Source: an uncultured Dehalococcoidia bacterium (GTDB lineage Bacteria > Chloroflexota > Dehalococcoidia > Lucifugimonadales > JADFKI01). Taken from it: DNA of 64,000 nt. A program made the position numbers and the translations under genes. Of the stretch, positions 53,276 to 61,126 are shown piece after piece (positions within the stretch are counted from its first letter, which is position 1; each line of letters opens with the position of its first letter). The notes beneath the pieces are model-generated. The model was not told where the DNA came from. It worked only from the letters and a program-made list of their open reading frames with translations, and made no database searches. Location: positions 248,001 to 312,000 of the forward strand of contig CATQHF010000004.1 of NCBI GenBank assembly GCA_958295865.1, written 5' to 3'.

Positions 53276-55645
53276 ATGAAGGGAACCTTGCTGCATATAC
53301 TCAATAATCTCCGGCGGGCTTTGGCGACGCATTACCAGAACATCGGTACGACGGGGGGGGGTATTTCGTCCCCCCGACTGCGAAACGCCCTGTTCATCCT
53401 GTTCATCGCGGCAATCCTCGCTTATGGCGCGGCGTTCGCCGCATACATGCTCACCCGCTTCGACCTCATCAACCTTATCCGCGATGTCAACAGAGATGAC
53501 TCTTTCTACTACTTTCAGATAGCCTACAACCTCTCCGAAGGCAAGTTCTCCACTTTCGACGGCATCACCCGCACCAACGGCTACCATCCCCTTTGGCTGT
53601 TTGCCATCACGCCCTTCTACTGGATATTCGACAAAGAATCCGCGCTGTTCGCAATCAAGGCGTTCGAGATAATGCTGGTCGCGGGCAGCGTGGCGCTCAT
53701 CGCCACAGCCGCGCGGCTGGCGCGCCTCCCTTGGATCCTGCTGTTCGCCCTGCTGCCCACGCTTTACGGCGTTCACATCTTGACAGCGGGGCTAGAGGCG
53801 GCGTTGGCGCTGTTCATGCTGGCGCTGCTATTCTTGTCCGTGATGCTCTACGCGCGCAGCCCTGCCCGCTGGAAGTGGCTGCTTGCCGCCGTCGCCTTCG
53901 CGCTCCCTTGGGCGCGCCTCGAGTACATCGCCATATCGCTTGCGGCAACCGGCGCGCTGTGCCTCATGGAGTTGCCATGGCGCGACAAGCCTTGCGGCGC
54001 ATCATGGCGCGAGTTGACGCGCGCCCTATCCCGACTGCAAGCGCTGCCTTCGCTGCTCGCCGCCGTCGCCGGCATTCTGGTGTACTTCGCCTACAACCAA
54101 CTGGTGTTTGGCGTCTTCGTTCCGGTGAGCGGCTTGATCAAGATGCAAGTGTTTTCCGTCCGTCAATGGAGGTTTGAAGGCGGCTTTGACTTGGCGCGCA
54201 ACTTTCAGGGAACCTATCGGATTCCCGCAATGGAAGACGGGCTTGCCGCGGCGCTGGCGGTGTGTGGCATTGTCATCGGATTGTGGATGCTTTCCCTCCA
54301 CGCGCGGCGGCGGGGTATCTCGCTGCCCGGAAGTTCTTTCCTTCCGTTCTTCATGGTCGGGGCTTTCGGGCTGGCGGCCGGACACCTGGCGAAGTTCATT
54401 CACTCCGGTCTTTTCGTGCATCCCTCCCTTAGCGGGTATGTCTGGTACTATGTTCCAGCCTACCTTATGGAGGCGCTGCTGTTTCCCATCGTGTGCTTCG
54501 CCGCGATATACGCTGTTCGGCTGTTTGCGCCGCGTTGGGCGGGCAATGCGTCGAGCCTGCTAATCGTCATTGGCGGCGCCATATACCTGCTTCTTGGGGC
54601 GGATTTTCACCAGCCTTTTCGATTCGCGGCAGACTCCTCCGAGCGGAATGACGCCGTTTCGTGGATGGCTGAGTACACAGCTGGGGTGCAGGTGATGAAC
54701 CGCCTTTTGCCCGAGGGCAGCATAGTTGGGTCGTGGGAATCGGGCATATTGGGGTATTTTTCCATATTCCCGGTGGTGAACATGGATGGCGTGGCGAACT
54801 CCTCCGAATACTTACACGACCTGAGGGCTTACGGTTATGTATATGCGCGTAATCCACCGGAGGGCAGCGGGCATAGCAGGGTCATCCGGCAGTCAGGAAT
54901 CACACACTTTGCTAATATAGTGGGCGTCGAAAAGGGGGCGCAACACACGCTTTACGACAGCGCGCCAAGGTTTCAATCGGACTATTCTTTCAAAATATGG
55001 AAACTAGAGCCTGTGGCAGCGTCCTTTGATTTCTATGAGCGTATGAAGCCGCGCTTTGACTACGAATCCGCCGGCGTAGGGCTGATTGTGGATGGCCGGC
55101 TGGCGCAGGCGTTCACGCAAGACTGCGGACTGGATGAGCCGGCGGTATGGTCGTGGGGCGATCAAGCGAACGAAACTATCGCCAAAGCGTGGAGGCGGGC
55201 GCAAACCGGGCTGTGCGTAACGGACGTCGTGCTGCCTCACGATGCGGCACAGCCCGCTCGGATCAAGACGATGTCGGCGGACGACTATCTCGCGCGTCTG
55301 ATTGGAGACAGCCAACCGGCAATCCGCTCCGACTTCGATGTGCATCTAACCGAAAACAGGCTTATCTACACCAAGGCGCGGTGCGCGGAGGATGACACTG
55401 CCCCAGCCTTCTTCCTGCACATCACCCCGGTTGATGCAGATGACCTACCCGCCCACCGCAAGCGGCATAGGTTTGATAATCTCGACTTCAGATTTGAGCG
55501 GCATGGCGTGGAGTTCGACGATACTTGCGTGGCGACCGTCCCGCTCCCCAACTATGACATCGCCGCAATCCGCACGGGGCAGTTTGTGCAGGTGGACGGC
55601 GGCTTTCAGCATCTATGGGAGGGGGAGATTCGCCTAACTGAATAG
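53276..55645 (+). CDS. large membrane protein, probable GT-C type glycosyltransferase
   Basis: The 789-residue product has a cytoplasmic N-terminus, TM1 (about 39-60), then an acidic loop VNRDDSFYYFQIAYNLSEG with the Asp pair typical of GT-C glycosyltransferases. About ten or more helices run to residue 445, and a soluble C-terminal domain of about 340 residues follows. GT-C enzymes move sugars from polyprenyl phosphate to lipids or proteins outside the membrane. The C-terminal part has ARNPPEGSGHSRVIRQSGITHF and no recognised domain. No ribosome site is seen before ATG 53276. Confidence 0.75.
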   Translation: MKGTLLHILNNLRRALATHYQNIGTTGGGISSPRLRNALFILFIAAILAYGAAFAAYMLTRFDLINLIRDVNRDDSFYYFQIAYNLSEGKFSTFDGITRTNGYHPLWLFAITPFYWIFDKESALFAIKAFEIMLVAGSVALIATAARLARLPWILLFALLPTLYGVHILTAGLEAALALFMLALLFLSVMLYARSPARWKWLLAAVAFALPWARLEYIAISLAATGALCLMELPWRDKPCGASWRELTRALSRLQALPSLLAAVAGILVYFAYNQLVFGVFVPVSGLIKMQVFSVRQWRFEGGFDLARNFQGTYRIPAMEDGLAAALAVCGIVIGLWMLSLHARRRGISLPGSSFLPFFMVGAFGLAAGHLAKFIHSGLFVHPSLSGYVWYYVPAYLMEALLFPIVCFAAIYAVRLFAPRWAGNASSLLIVIGGAIYLLLGADFHQPFRFAADSSERNDAVSWMAEYTAGVQVMNRLLPEGSIVGSWESGILGYFSIFPVVNMDGVANSSEYLHDLRAYGYVYARNPPEGSGHSRVIRQSGITHFANIVGVEKGAQHTLYDSAPRFQSDYSFKIWKLEPVAASFDFYERMKPRFDYESAGVGLIVDGRLAQAFTQDCGLDEPAVWSWGDQANETIAKAWRRAQTGLCVTDVVLPHDAAQPARIKTMSADDYLARLIGDSQPAIRSDFDVHLTENRLIYTKARCAEDDTAPAFFLHITPVDADDLPAHRKRHRFDNLDFRFERHGVEFDDTCVATVPLPNYDIAAIRTGQFVQVDGGFQHLWEGEIRLTE

Positions 55646-55661
55646 GGTTGTTTGGACATTT

Positions 55662-55826
55662 GCGTCATTTCCGTGAGAACTGGAATCCAGAACTGCTAAA
55701 TGGGGGAGTTGTGCCATTTACGCCCGTTGGGAGCGCTGGATTCCTGCTTTCGCAGGAATGACGGGATGAAATTTCAAAATGTCCACAGAATCTAGGGCGG
55801 GTGGTTTGATAGGCTCACCACGAACG
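55662..55826. repeat. family A full copy followed by family B copy
   Basis: Family A core 55662-55763 (the left hairpin is diverged: CCGTGAGAACTGG) with tail ATGTCCACAGAATCTAG; family B directly at 55801-55826. The A-then-B order recurs at 50244-50375 and 52995-53054, so the two families may travel together or prefer the same sites. Confidence 0.8.
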
Positions 55827-56029
55827 GGAAAAGATGCTCACTGCGAACGGAGAGGAAGGTAGGCTTATTGTGGGCTGAGTATGGGGTGGGGGGCGCTTGG
55901 TTGGGAATTGCTTTACCCTGCTGGCTGTAACGGGTGTATGATGTATGGGTATGCTGAAACTTGCATCTGTGGGACAGGGGCGGCGGGGCGGGGCGGAATG
56001 ATAATGAGATAATTCCCAGGAGAATGGTA

Positions 56030-57280
56030 ATGAATAACGGAAGAAGGCGGGTGGTTGTTACGGGCATGGGCGCGGTTACGCCGCTGGGCGATTCGGTTGC
56101 CGAGTACTGGGCGAGCCTGTTGGCGGGCAGGTCTGGCATTGTGCCGATGACGCTGGCGGATCCGACGGACTATCCGTGCAAGGTCGCGGGCGAGATACCG
56201 AACTTCGACCCTGGCAAGTATATCAACCCGCGTGAGGCGCGGCGCATGGCGCGGTTCTCGCAGGTGGCGGTGGCGGCGGCGGCGCTGGCGCTGGAGGATG
56301 CGGGCATAGACTTGTCGGCAGAGGACGAGGAGCGCATGGGCGTGGTGATGGGGAATGGCAACGGGGGCTTTCCGACTACGGAGGACAACGCGCGCACGCT
56401 GTTCAGGCGCGGCGGGATGCGGGTTAGTCCGTTCTTCATTCCGATGATATTGCCGAATATGGCGGCGGCGAATGTGAGCCGCATATTCGGGCTGAAGGGG
56501 TACACTTCGACGGTGATAACGGCTTGCGCGGCTGGGACGCAGGGCATTGGCGAGGCGGCGGAGGCGATACGGCGGGGCGCGGCGGATGTGGTGCTTGGCG
56601 GCGGCTGTGAGGCGGGCATCTGCCAGCTTGGGCTTGGGGGGTTCAATGTCATCAAGGCGCTGAGCCGCAGCGATGTTCCGCCGGAGAAGGCGAGCCGCCC
56701 GTTCGACGCGAACCGCGACGGGTTCGTGCCGTCGGAGGGCGCGGCGATTTTGGTGCTGGAGAGCCTGGAGCATGCGCTGGGGCGCGGCGCTGATGTACTC
56801 GCGGAGGTAGTGGGATACGGCGTGTCGTCGGACGCATTCCATGCGGTGCAGCCGGATGAGGACGGGTCAGGGGCGGCGCGCGCGATGCGCTGGGCGATAG
56901 AGGATGCGGGGATGCAGCCTTCGGATATAGATTATATCAACGCGCACGGCACATCCACGCCCAAGAACGACCTGGTGGAGACGCTGGCAATCAAGAAGGC
57001 TTTCGGCGATGCGGCGTATAGCGTGCCTATCAGCTCTACGAAGTCTATGATAGGGCATGCGCTGGGCGGCGCGGGCGCGCTGGAGGCGGTCGCATGCGTG
57101 AAGACTATCCAGGATGGCATCATCCATCCGACGATAAACTATGAGACGGCTGATCCGGACTGCGACTTGGATTATGTGCCGAATGAGGCGCGGCGGGCGC
57201 AGGTGGACAGCGTGCTGTCGAACAGCTTTGGGTTCGGTGGGCAGAACGCCTGCGTGGTGTTCAGGGGGATTAGGAATTAG
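56030..57280 (+). CDS. fabF: beta-ketoacyl-ACP synthase II FabF
   Basis: Condenses malonyl-ACP with acyl-ACP in fatty-acid synthesis. The 416-residue thiolase-fold protein has nucleophile Cys166 (VITACAAGTQ), His306 (NAHGTSTPKND) and His343 (KSMIGHALGGAGA), with RVVVTGMGAVTPLG near the N-terminus. The start ATG 56030 has AGGAG at 56018-56022; ATG 56024 is too close to it. No acpP or other fab gene is adjacent; a KS with a polyketide-like role cannot be excluded. Confidence 0.95.
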   Translation: MNNGRRRVVVTGMGAVTPLGDSVAEYWASLLAGRSGIVPMTLADPTDYPCKVAGEIPNFDPGKYINPREARRMARFSQVAVAAAALALEDAGIDLSAEDEERMGVVMGNGNGGFPTTEDNARTLFRRGGMRVSPFFIPMILPNMAAANVSRIFGLKGYTSTVITACAAGTQGIGEAAEAIRRGAADVVLGGGCEAGICQLGLGGFNVIKALSRSDVPPEKASRPFDANRDGFVPSEGAAILVLESLEHALGRGADVLAEVVGYGVSSDAFHAVQPDEDGSGAARAMRWAIEDAGMQPSDIDYINAHGTSTPKNDLVETLAIKKAFGDAAYSVPISSTKSMIGHALGGAGALEAVACVKTIQDGIIHPTINYETADPDCDLDYVPNEARRAQVDSVLSNSFGFGGQNACVVFRGIRN

Positions 57281-57283
57281 ACA

Positions 57284-57367
57284 CGGGACTTACGCACTTG
57301 AATATGAACTCCTACATGAGATTGACCCGTTTCAAGTACGAAATCGCGCTCAACTGCGTAAGTCCTA
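57284..57367. mobile_element. MITE-like palindromic element
   Basis: Perfect 11-bp inverted termini GGACTTACGCA (57286-57296) and TGCGTAAGTCC (57355-57365) enclose about 58 bp with no coding capacity. Such short elements with GGACTTACGCA ends are a familiar non-autonomous IS type. It lies between fabF and hsdM, so it could influence hsdM expression. Confidence 0.65.
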
Positions 57368-57425
57368 GCAATTGTGAAATACAACAAAATAGCGCATCTG
57401 TTACGCACGACTAAGCGAGGCGCGT

Positions 57426-59423
57426 ATGCAAGACTCACAGCTCGGCAGCATCTCAAACTTCATCTGGAACATCGCCGACAGTGTGCTGCGCGACCATTTT
57501 TCTCGCGGCAAGTACCGCGACGTCATTCTGCCGATGACGGTGATTCGCCGCCTAGACGCCGCGCTCGCGCCCACGAAAGCCGCTGTGCTTGCCGAAAACG
57601 AGCGAATGGAACAGATTGGCATCAGCGTTGACGCGCGCGATTCGCACCTAAAGAATACGTCGGGCATGAACTTCTACAACACCTCGCGGTTCACGCTCGC
57701 AAGCCTCTCGGTCAGCGACAGCCCCAAGCAGCTGCGCGCCAACTTCGAGGACTATCTGAACGGCTTCTCCACCAATGTCAGAGTGCATGTACTCGCCAAC
57801 TTCAAGTTTCAAAACCAGCTCGACACCCTAGACGGCGCGGGAATCCTTGGCGCTCTCATCGAGAAGTTCATCTCGCCGAGCGTGAACTTCAGCCCCTTCC
57901 CCGTGAAAGACGACAACGGAGAAGAAATCCTCCCCGGGTTGGACAACCACGCCATGGGAACGGTATTCGAAGACCTTGTGCGGCGCTTCAACGAAGAGAA
58001 CAACGAAGAAGCCGGGGAACACTGGACGCCGCGCGATGCGGTCGAGCTGATGGCTCAGCTGATATTCGAGCCGATACGCGACGAGATAATATCCACCACA
58101 TACACCCTATACGACGGCGCGATAGGCACCGGCGGCATGCTCACCGTCGCCGAAGGCGCACTCAAGAACATCGCAGACGATCGGGGCAAAGAAGTCTCCA
58201 CTCACCTCTACGGACAGGAAATCAACCCCGAAACCTACGCTATATGCGTCTCGGACATGCTCATGCAAGGCGTGAACGATGTCGCCGAAAACATCATCGG
58301 CCCACCCAATTCGTCAACCTTGTCGAAAGACGGATTCGGCGATCGCACTTTCGACTTCATGCTGTCCAACCCGCCCTACGGCAAGAACTGGAGCAACGAC
58401 CTGCGCGCTATGGGCGGCAACCAGAACTTCTACGACCCGCGCTTCATCATACGGCATGCGGACGACTCCGAGTATTCGCTAAAGCCTCGCGTGAGCGACG
58501 GCCAAATGCTGTTCCTCGCCAACATGCTCAGCAAGATGAAGCGCGACACGCCCTTGGGCAGCCGCATAGCCGAAGTGCATAACGGCAGCTCCCTGTTCAC
58601 CGGGGACGCGGGACAGGGCGAGAGCAACATGCGGCGCTGGATAATCGAGAACGACTGGCTTGAGGCAATCGTAGCCCTGCCCCTGAACATGTTCTACAAC
58701 ACCGGCATAGCGACCTACATCTGGGTCTTGACCAACAGGAAGCGCGAATATCGCAAGGGCTACGTGCAGCTCATCGACGCAACCGAGTGGTATGCGCCGC
58801 TCCGCAAGAACCTGGGACAGAAGAACTGCGAGCTGTCGGCAGCCGACAGGCGGCGCATCGCGGACACATTCATCGCCTTCGAGGAGACCGAGCATTCCAA
58901 GATACTCCCCAACAGGGCATTCGGCTACTGGAAGGCAACGGTCGAGCGCCCCCTGCGACTGGCAGGCATTGACGCCGACCGCGCCCACGCCGCCAAGGAA
59001 ATCAGAGCGCTCAAGGCAAGCGCCGAGCGCTCCGAAGACGCGCCCCCGCTCATCAAGAAGATACACAGGCGCGGCGGCGAGCCGGACCCGATGCGCGGCA
59101 GGTTCTCGCGCAGCATAGACGGCAAGAGCGTCGTCGTGGAGTACGAGCCTGATACCGACCTGCGCGACGCGGAGCAGATACCCTTGCTGTACGACGGCGG
59201 CATAGAAGGCTTTCTGCGCCGCGAGGTACTGCCCTACACATCCGACGCATGGCACGACCCGGCAAAAGTGAAGACAGGCTACGAAATCAGCTTCACCCGC
59301 CACTTCTACAAGCCCGCCCCAATGCGCCCGCTAGAAGCGATACGCGCCGACATACTGGCATTGGAGCGGGACAGCGAGGGGCTGTTGGCAGAGATTATCG
59401 GCACATCGGAGCGTACCGACTGA
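57426..59423 (+). CDS. hsdM: type I restriction-modification methyltransferase subunit HsdM
   Basis: A 665-residue N6-adenine methyltransferase subunit. An HsdM N-terminal helical domain (SISNFIWNIADSVLRDHFSRGKYRDVILPMTVIRRLD), then the SAM motif GAIGTGGMLTVAE and the catalytic NPPYGKNW (Asn315 onward). It needs HsdS for sequence recognition and HsdR for cleavage. hsdS is found 3.3 kb downstream after four inserted genes; hsdR is outside the window or absent. The last 97 bp before its final codons recur at 60107-60203. Confidence 0.95.
   Translation: MQDSQLGSISNFIWNIADSVLRDHFSRGKYRDVILPMTVIRRLDAALAPTKAAVLAENERMEQIGISVDARDSHLKNTSGMNFYNTSRFTLASLSVSDSPKQLRANFEDYLNGFSTNVRVHVLANFKFQNQLDTLDGAGILGALIEKFISPSVNFSPFPVKDDNGEEILPGLDNHAMGTVFEDLVRRFNEENNEEAGEHWTPRDAVELMAQLIFEPIRDEIISTTYTLYDGAIGTGGMLTVAEGALKNIADDRGKEVSTHLYGQEINPETYAICVSDMLMQGVNDVAENIIGPPNSSTLSKDGFGDRTFDFMLSNPPYGKNWSNDLRAMGGNQNFYDPRFIIRHADDSEYSLKPRVSDGQMLFLANMLSKMKRDTPLGSRIAEVHNGSSLFTGDAGQGESNMRRWIIENDWLEAIVALPLNMFYNTGIATYIWVLTNRKREYRKGYVQLIDATEWYAPLRKNLGQKNCELSAADRRRIADTFIAFEETEHSKILPNRAFGYWKATVERPLRLAGIDADRAHAAKEIRALKASAERSEDAPPLIKKIHRRGGEPDPMRGRFSRSIDGKSVVVEYEPDTDLRDAEQIPLLYDGGIEGFLRREVLPYTSDAWHDPAKVKTGYEISFTRHFYKPAPMRPLEAIRADILALERDSEGLLAEIIGTSERTD
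59307..59403 (+). repeat. direct repeat, copy 1 (3' end of hsdM)
   Basis: Matches 60107-60203 at 93 of 97 positions (offset 800 bp). The differences are one silent change and changes altering two codons, so both copies have been kept close to a coding sequence. Confidence 0.9.
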
Positions 59424-59467
59424 TAATCTCATAGCAAACCGCAATTGCGTTACAAGGAGATGTTGCC

Positions 59468-60043
59468 TTGAACGAGGTTCCTAGACATAAAGTATTCATC
59501 AGCTACTATCATGAAGATGACCAAGAATATAAGAACCGACTCGTCGATGCGTTGGACAGCAAGTTTGTCGATAAGTCCGTCAGCCAAGGCGACATTCACG
59601 ACGAGGGGCTTCCTCTGGACGAGATACGCCGCAGAATCCGAGACGACCACATCGCCGACGCTACCGTGACCATCGTTCTGATTGGCCCCTGCACATGGCA
59701 GCGCAAGCATGTGGACTGGGAGATTTCAGCCAGCATCATAAAACGACGGAATAATCTGAGATGCGGATTGTTGGGGCTGCTACTGCCGACGCATCCCGAT
59801 TATCAGAAGAATGAACAAAACCGCAATCCGCGCCTTATCCCGCCTAGGCTGGCGCGAAACATCAAGGGCAAAAACCCCTTCGCGGTTATCTATGACTGGC
59901 CGAACAACAGACTCGCCAGAAAAGTCCTGCCGAAAATCCATACGGCATTCCTGAGAAGGAATAAAGACCCTTCGCCGAATAACCGCTATACTCTGTTTGC
60001 TGATAACAGAAGAGGCAATTGCCGGAGGGGTTGGCAGAATTAG
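59468..60043 (+). CDS. TIR-like (MTH538/DUF1863, ThsB-type) protein
   Basis: A 191-residue protein beginning KVFISYYHEDDQEYKNRLVDAL, the beta-A/box 1 region of TIR-like DUF1863 proteins. LDEIRRRIRDDHIADATVTIVLIG follows, then WQRKHVDWEISASI with the Glu of the WEI motif. In Thoeris, ThsB proteins of this family make a signalling nucleotide from NAD on phage infection. No thsA is in view, so a different effector would be needed. TTG start with AAGGAG. The last about 19 residues (RYTLFADNRRGNC...) are encoded by a repeat shared with 61056-61124. Confidence 0.82.
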   Translation: MNEVPRHKVFISYYHEDDQEYKNRLVDALDSKFVDKSVSQGDIHDEGLPLDEIRRRIRDDHIADATVTIVLIGPCTWQRKHVDWEISASIIKRRNNLRCGLLGLLLPTHPDYQKNEQNRNPRLIPPRLARNIKGKNPFAVIYDWPNNRLARKVLPKIHTAFLRRNKDPSPNNRYTLFADNRRGNCRRGWQN

Positions 60044-60049
60044 AAAATT
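59981..60049 (+). repeat. leader-like direct repeat, copy 1
   Basis: Shared with 61056-61124 (offset 1075): GCTATACTCT, GATAA(C/T)AGAAGA, then a small hairpin with a (G/T)GAGGGGTT loop, GGCAGAATTAG. Overlaps the C-terminal codons and the stop of the TIR gene. Confidence 0.75.
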
Positions 60050-60106
60050 GGCTTTGAGCGATCAGGCATGGCGATAGGCGCGCCTCGCTCATACTCCCAA
60101 TGCAAA

Positions 60107-60203
60107 TACAAGCCCGCCCCAATGCGCCCCCTAGACGCGATACGCGCCGACATACTGGCATTGGAGCGGGACAGCGAGGGGCTGTTGACGGAGATTATCG
60201 GCA
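60107..60203 (+). repeat. direct repeat, copy 2 (orphan hsdM 3' end)
   Basis: Encodes KPAPMRPLDAIRADILALER... LLTEIIGS and a stop, a complete alternative HsdM C-terminus with no gene body in front of it. Confidence 0.9.
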
Positions 60204-60211
60204 GTTGAATT

Positions 60212-60343
60212 ATGCGCTATAATCATGCCATTGAGCGCATCATCTACATCATCAACGCCATGAATGTGCCGGAGGAAAGCATTTACTCCACAGCTCCGTT
60301 CCTTCAAGATGATTGTCAGAGCGTCTTGACAAAGAAAGAATAA
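60212..60343 (+). CDS. small ORF (43 aa), possible gene
   Basis: Reads MRYNHAIERIIYIINAM... APFLQDDCQSVLTKKE. It ends 5 bp before the ATG of the next gene and looks protein-like (amphipathic helix, then a polar tail). A perfect TATAAT at 60218-60223 overlaps its beginning, so the promoter interpretation conflicts with translation from this ATG. No ribosome site is present. Confidence 0.4.
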   Translation: MRYNHAIERIIYIINAMNVPEESIYSTAPFLQDDCQSVLTKKE

Positions 60344-60348
60344 ACTAC

Positions 60349-60987
60349 ATGCTTGCCATTTCAGGTAAAAGATTCACCAAAGAAGTCACCCTTCGCGGCT
60401 CGGTGTCGGAAGCCGACCGGGACAGGATGACATTTGAGTTGCAGCCTGTGTACGGGGATAAGGTGTCCGGCCCAATTCCTGAACAGCACTTGGATACCGT
60501 CATAGAGGCGTTCAACGGTTACAGGGATGGAATCCGAGTGCTCGTGCAAGGTGTAGGGCGGCATGATCGGCAGAACCGACTTCTTAGCCTAGAATCTATT
60601 GAACATATTAACCCCCTTGACCCGCTTGATGTGCCCGCGCAATTGGACGACTTGCGAAACCTAAAAGACGGTTGGTATGACGGATATGGCAAAGCGCCCA
60701 GCCACGAAGGGCTTGACTGGCTTGCCCACAAGTTCATGCTCGAATATCCCGATACCTTGCCGCGTCCATACATCTACCCGACGCCCGAAGGCGGCGTGCA
60801 GATGGAGTGGTCGATCGGCGTATATGATGTAAGCCTTGAATTGGACATCTCCAAACAAACGGGGGACTGGCACAATCTGAACATGCGCACGATTGAAGCG
60901 GACACGCGCACTCTGCGATTGGCAGACAGCAGCGATTGGGATTGGCTCAATGCCGAGATTGGGCGTCTGACGGAGAGTTCGGAATGA
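60349..60987 (+). CDS. unknown protein in the R-M operon (212 aa)
   Basis: Not recognised. Residues 1-90 are beta-rich (TLRGSVSEADRDRMTFELQP, IRVLVQGVGRHDRQ), suggesting a small barrel. The second half has LRNLKDGWYDGYGKAPSHEGLDWL and YPTPEGGVQMEWSIG, a pattern of Trp, Gly and Pro seen in other uncharacterised proteins of defence neighbourhoods. The start is taken at ATG 60349 rather than TTG 60313, because the short ORF 60212-60343 ends just before it. No membrane segment. Confidence 0.7.
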   Translation: MLAISGKRFTKEVTLRGSVSEADRDRMTFELQPVYGDKVSGPIPEQHLDTVIEAFNGYRDGIRVLVQGVGRHDRQNRLLSLESIEHINPLDPLDVPAQLDDLRNLKDGWYDGYGKAPSHEGLDWLAHKFMLEYPDTLPRPYIYPTPEGGVQMEWSIGVYDVSLELDISKQTGDWHNLNMRTIEADTRTLRLADSSDWDWLNAEIGRLTESSE

Positions 60988-61055
60988 ACCAAAGTCCCTT
61001 GCTCCACAGGCAAGTTCATCCCAACGAAAAAGACAATAACCGCCTCTCTGTCTAT

Positions 61056-61124
61056 AACTGCTATACTCTATGTGCCGATAATAGAAGATGCGACTGCCTG
61101 AGGGGTTGGCAGAATTAGGAAATG
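61056..61124 (+). repeat. leader-like direct repeat, copy 2
   Basis: Second copy of the 59981-60049 repeat, here in the untranslated stretch directly before the AAA ATPase start. CTGCC and GGCAG pair around a TGAGGGGTT loop. TATACT at 61062-61067 could act as a -10 box. Confidence 0.75.
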
Positions 61125-61126
61125 GA

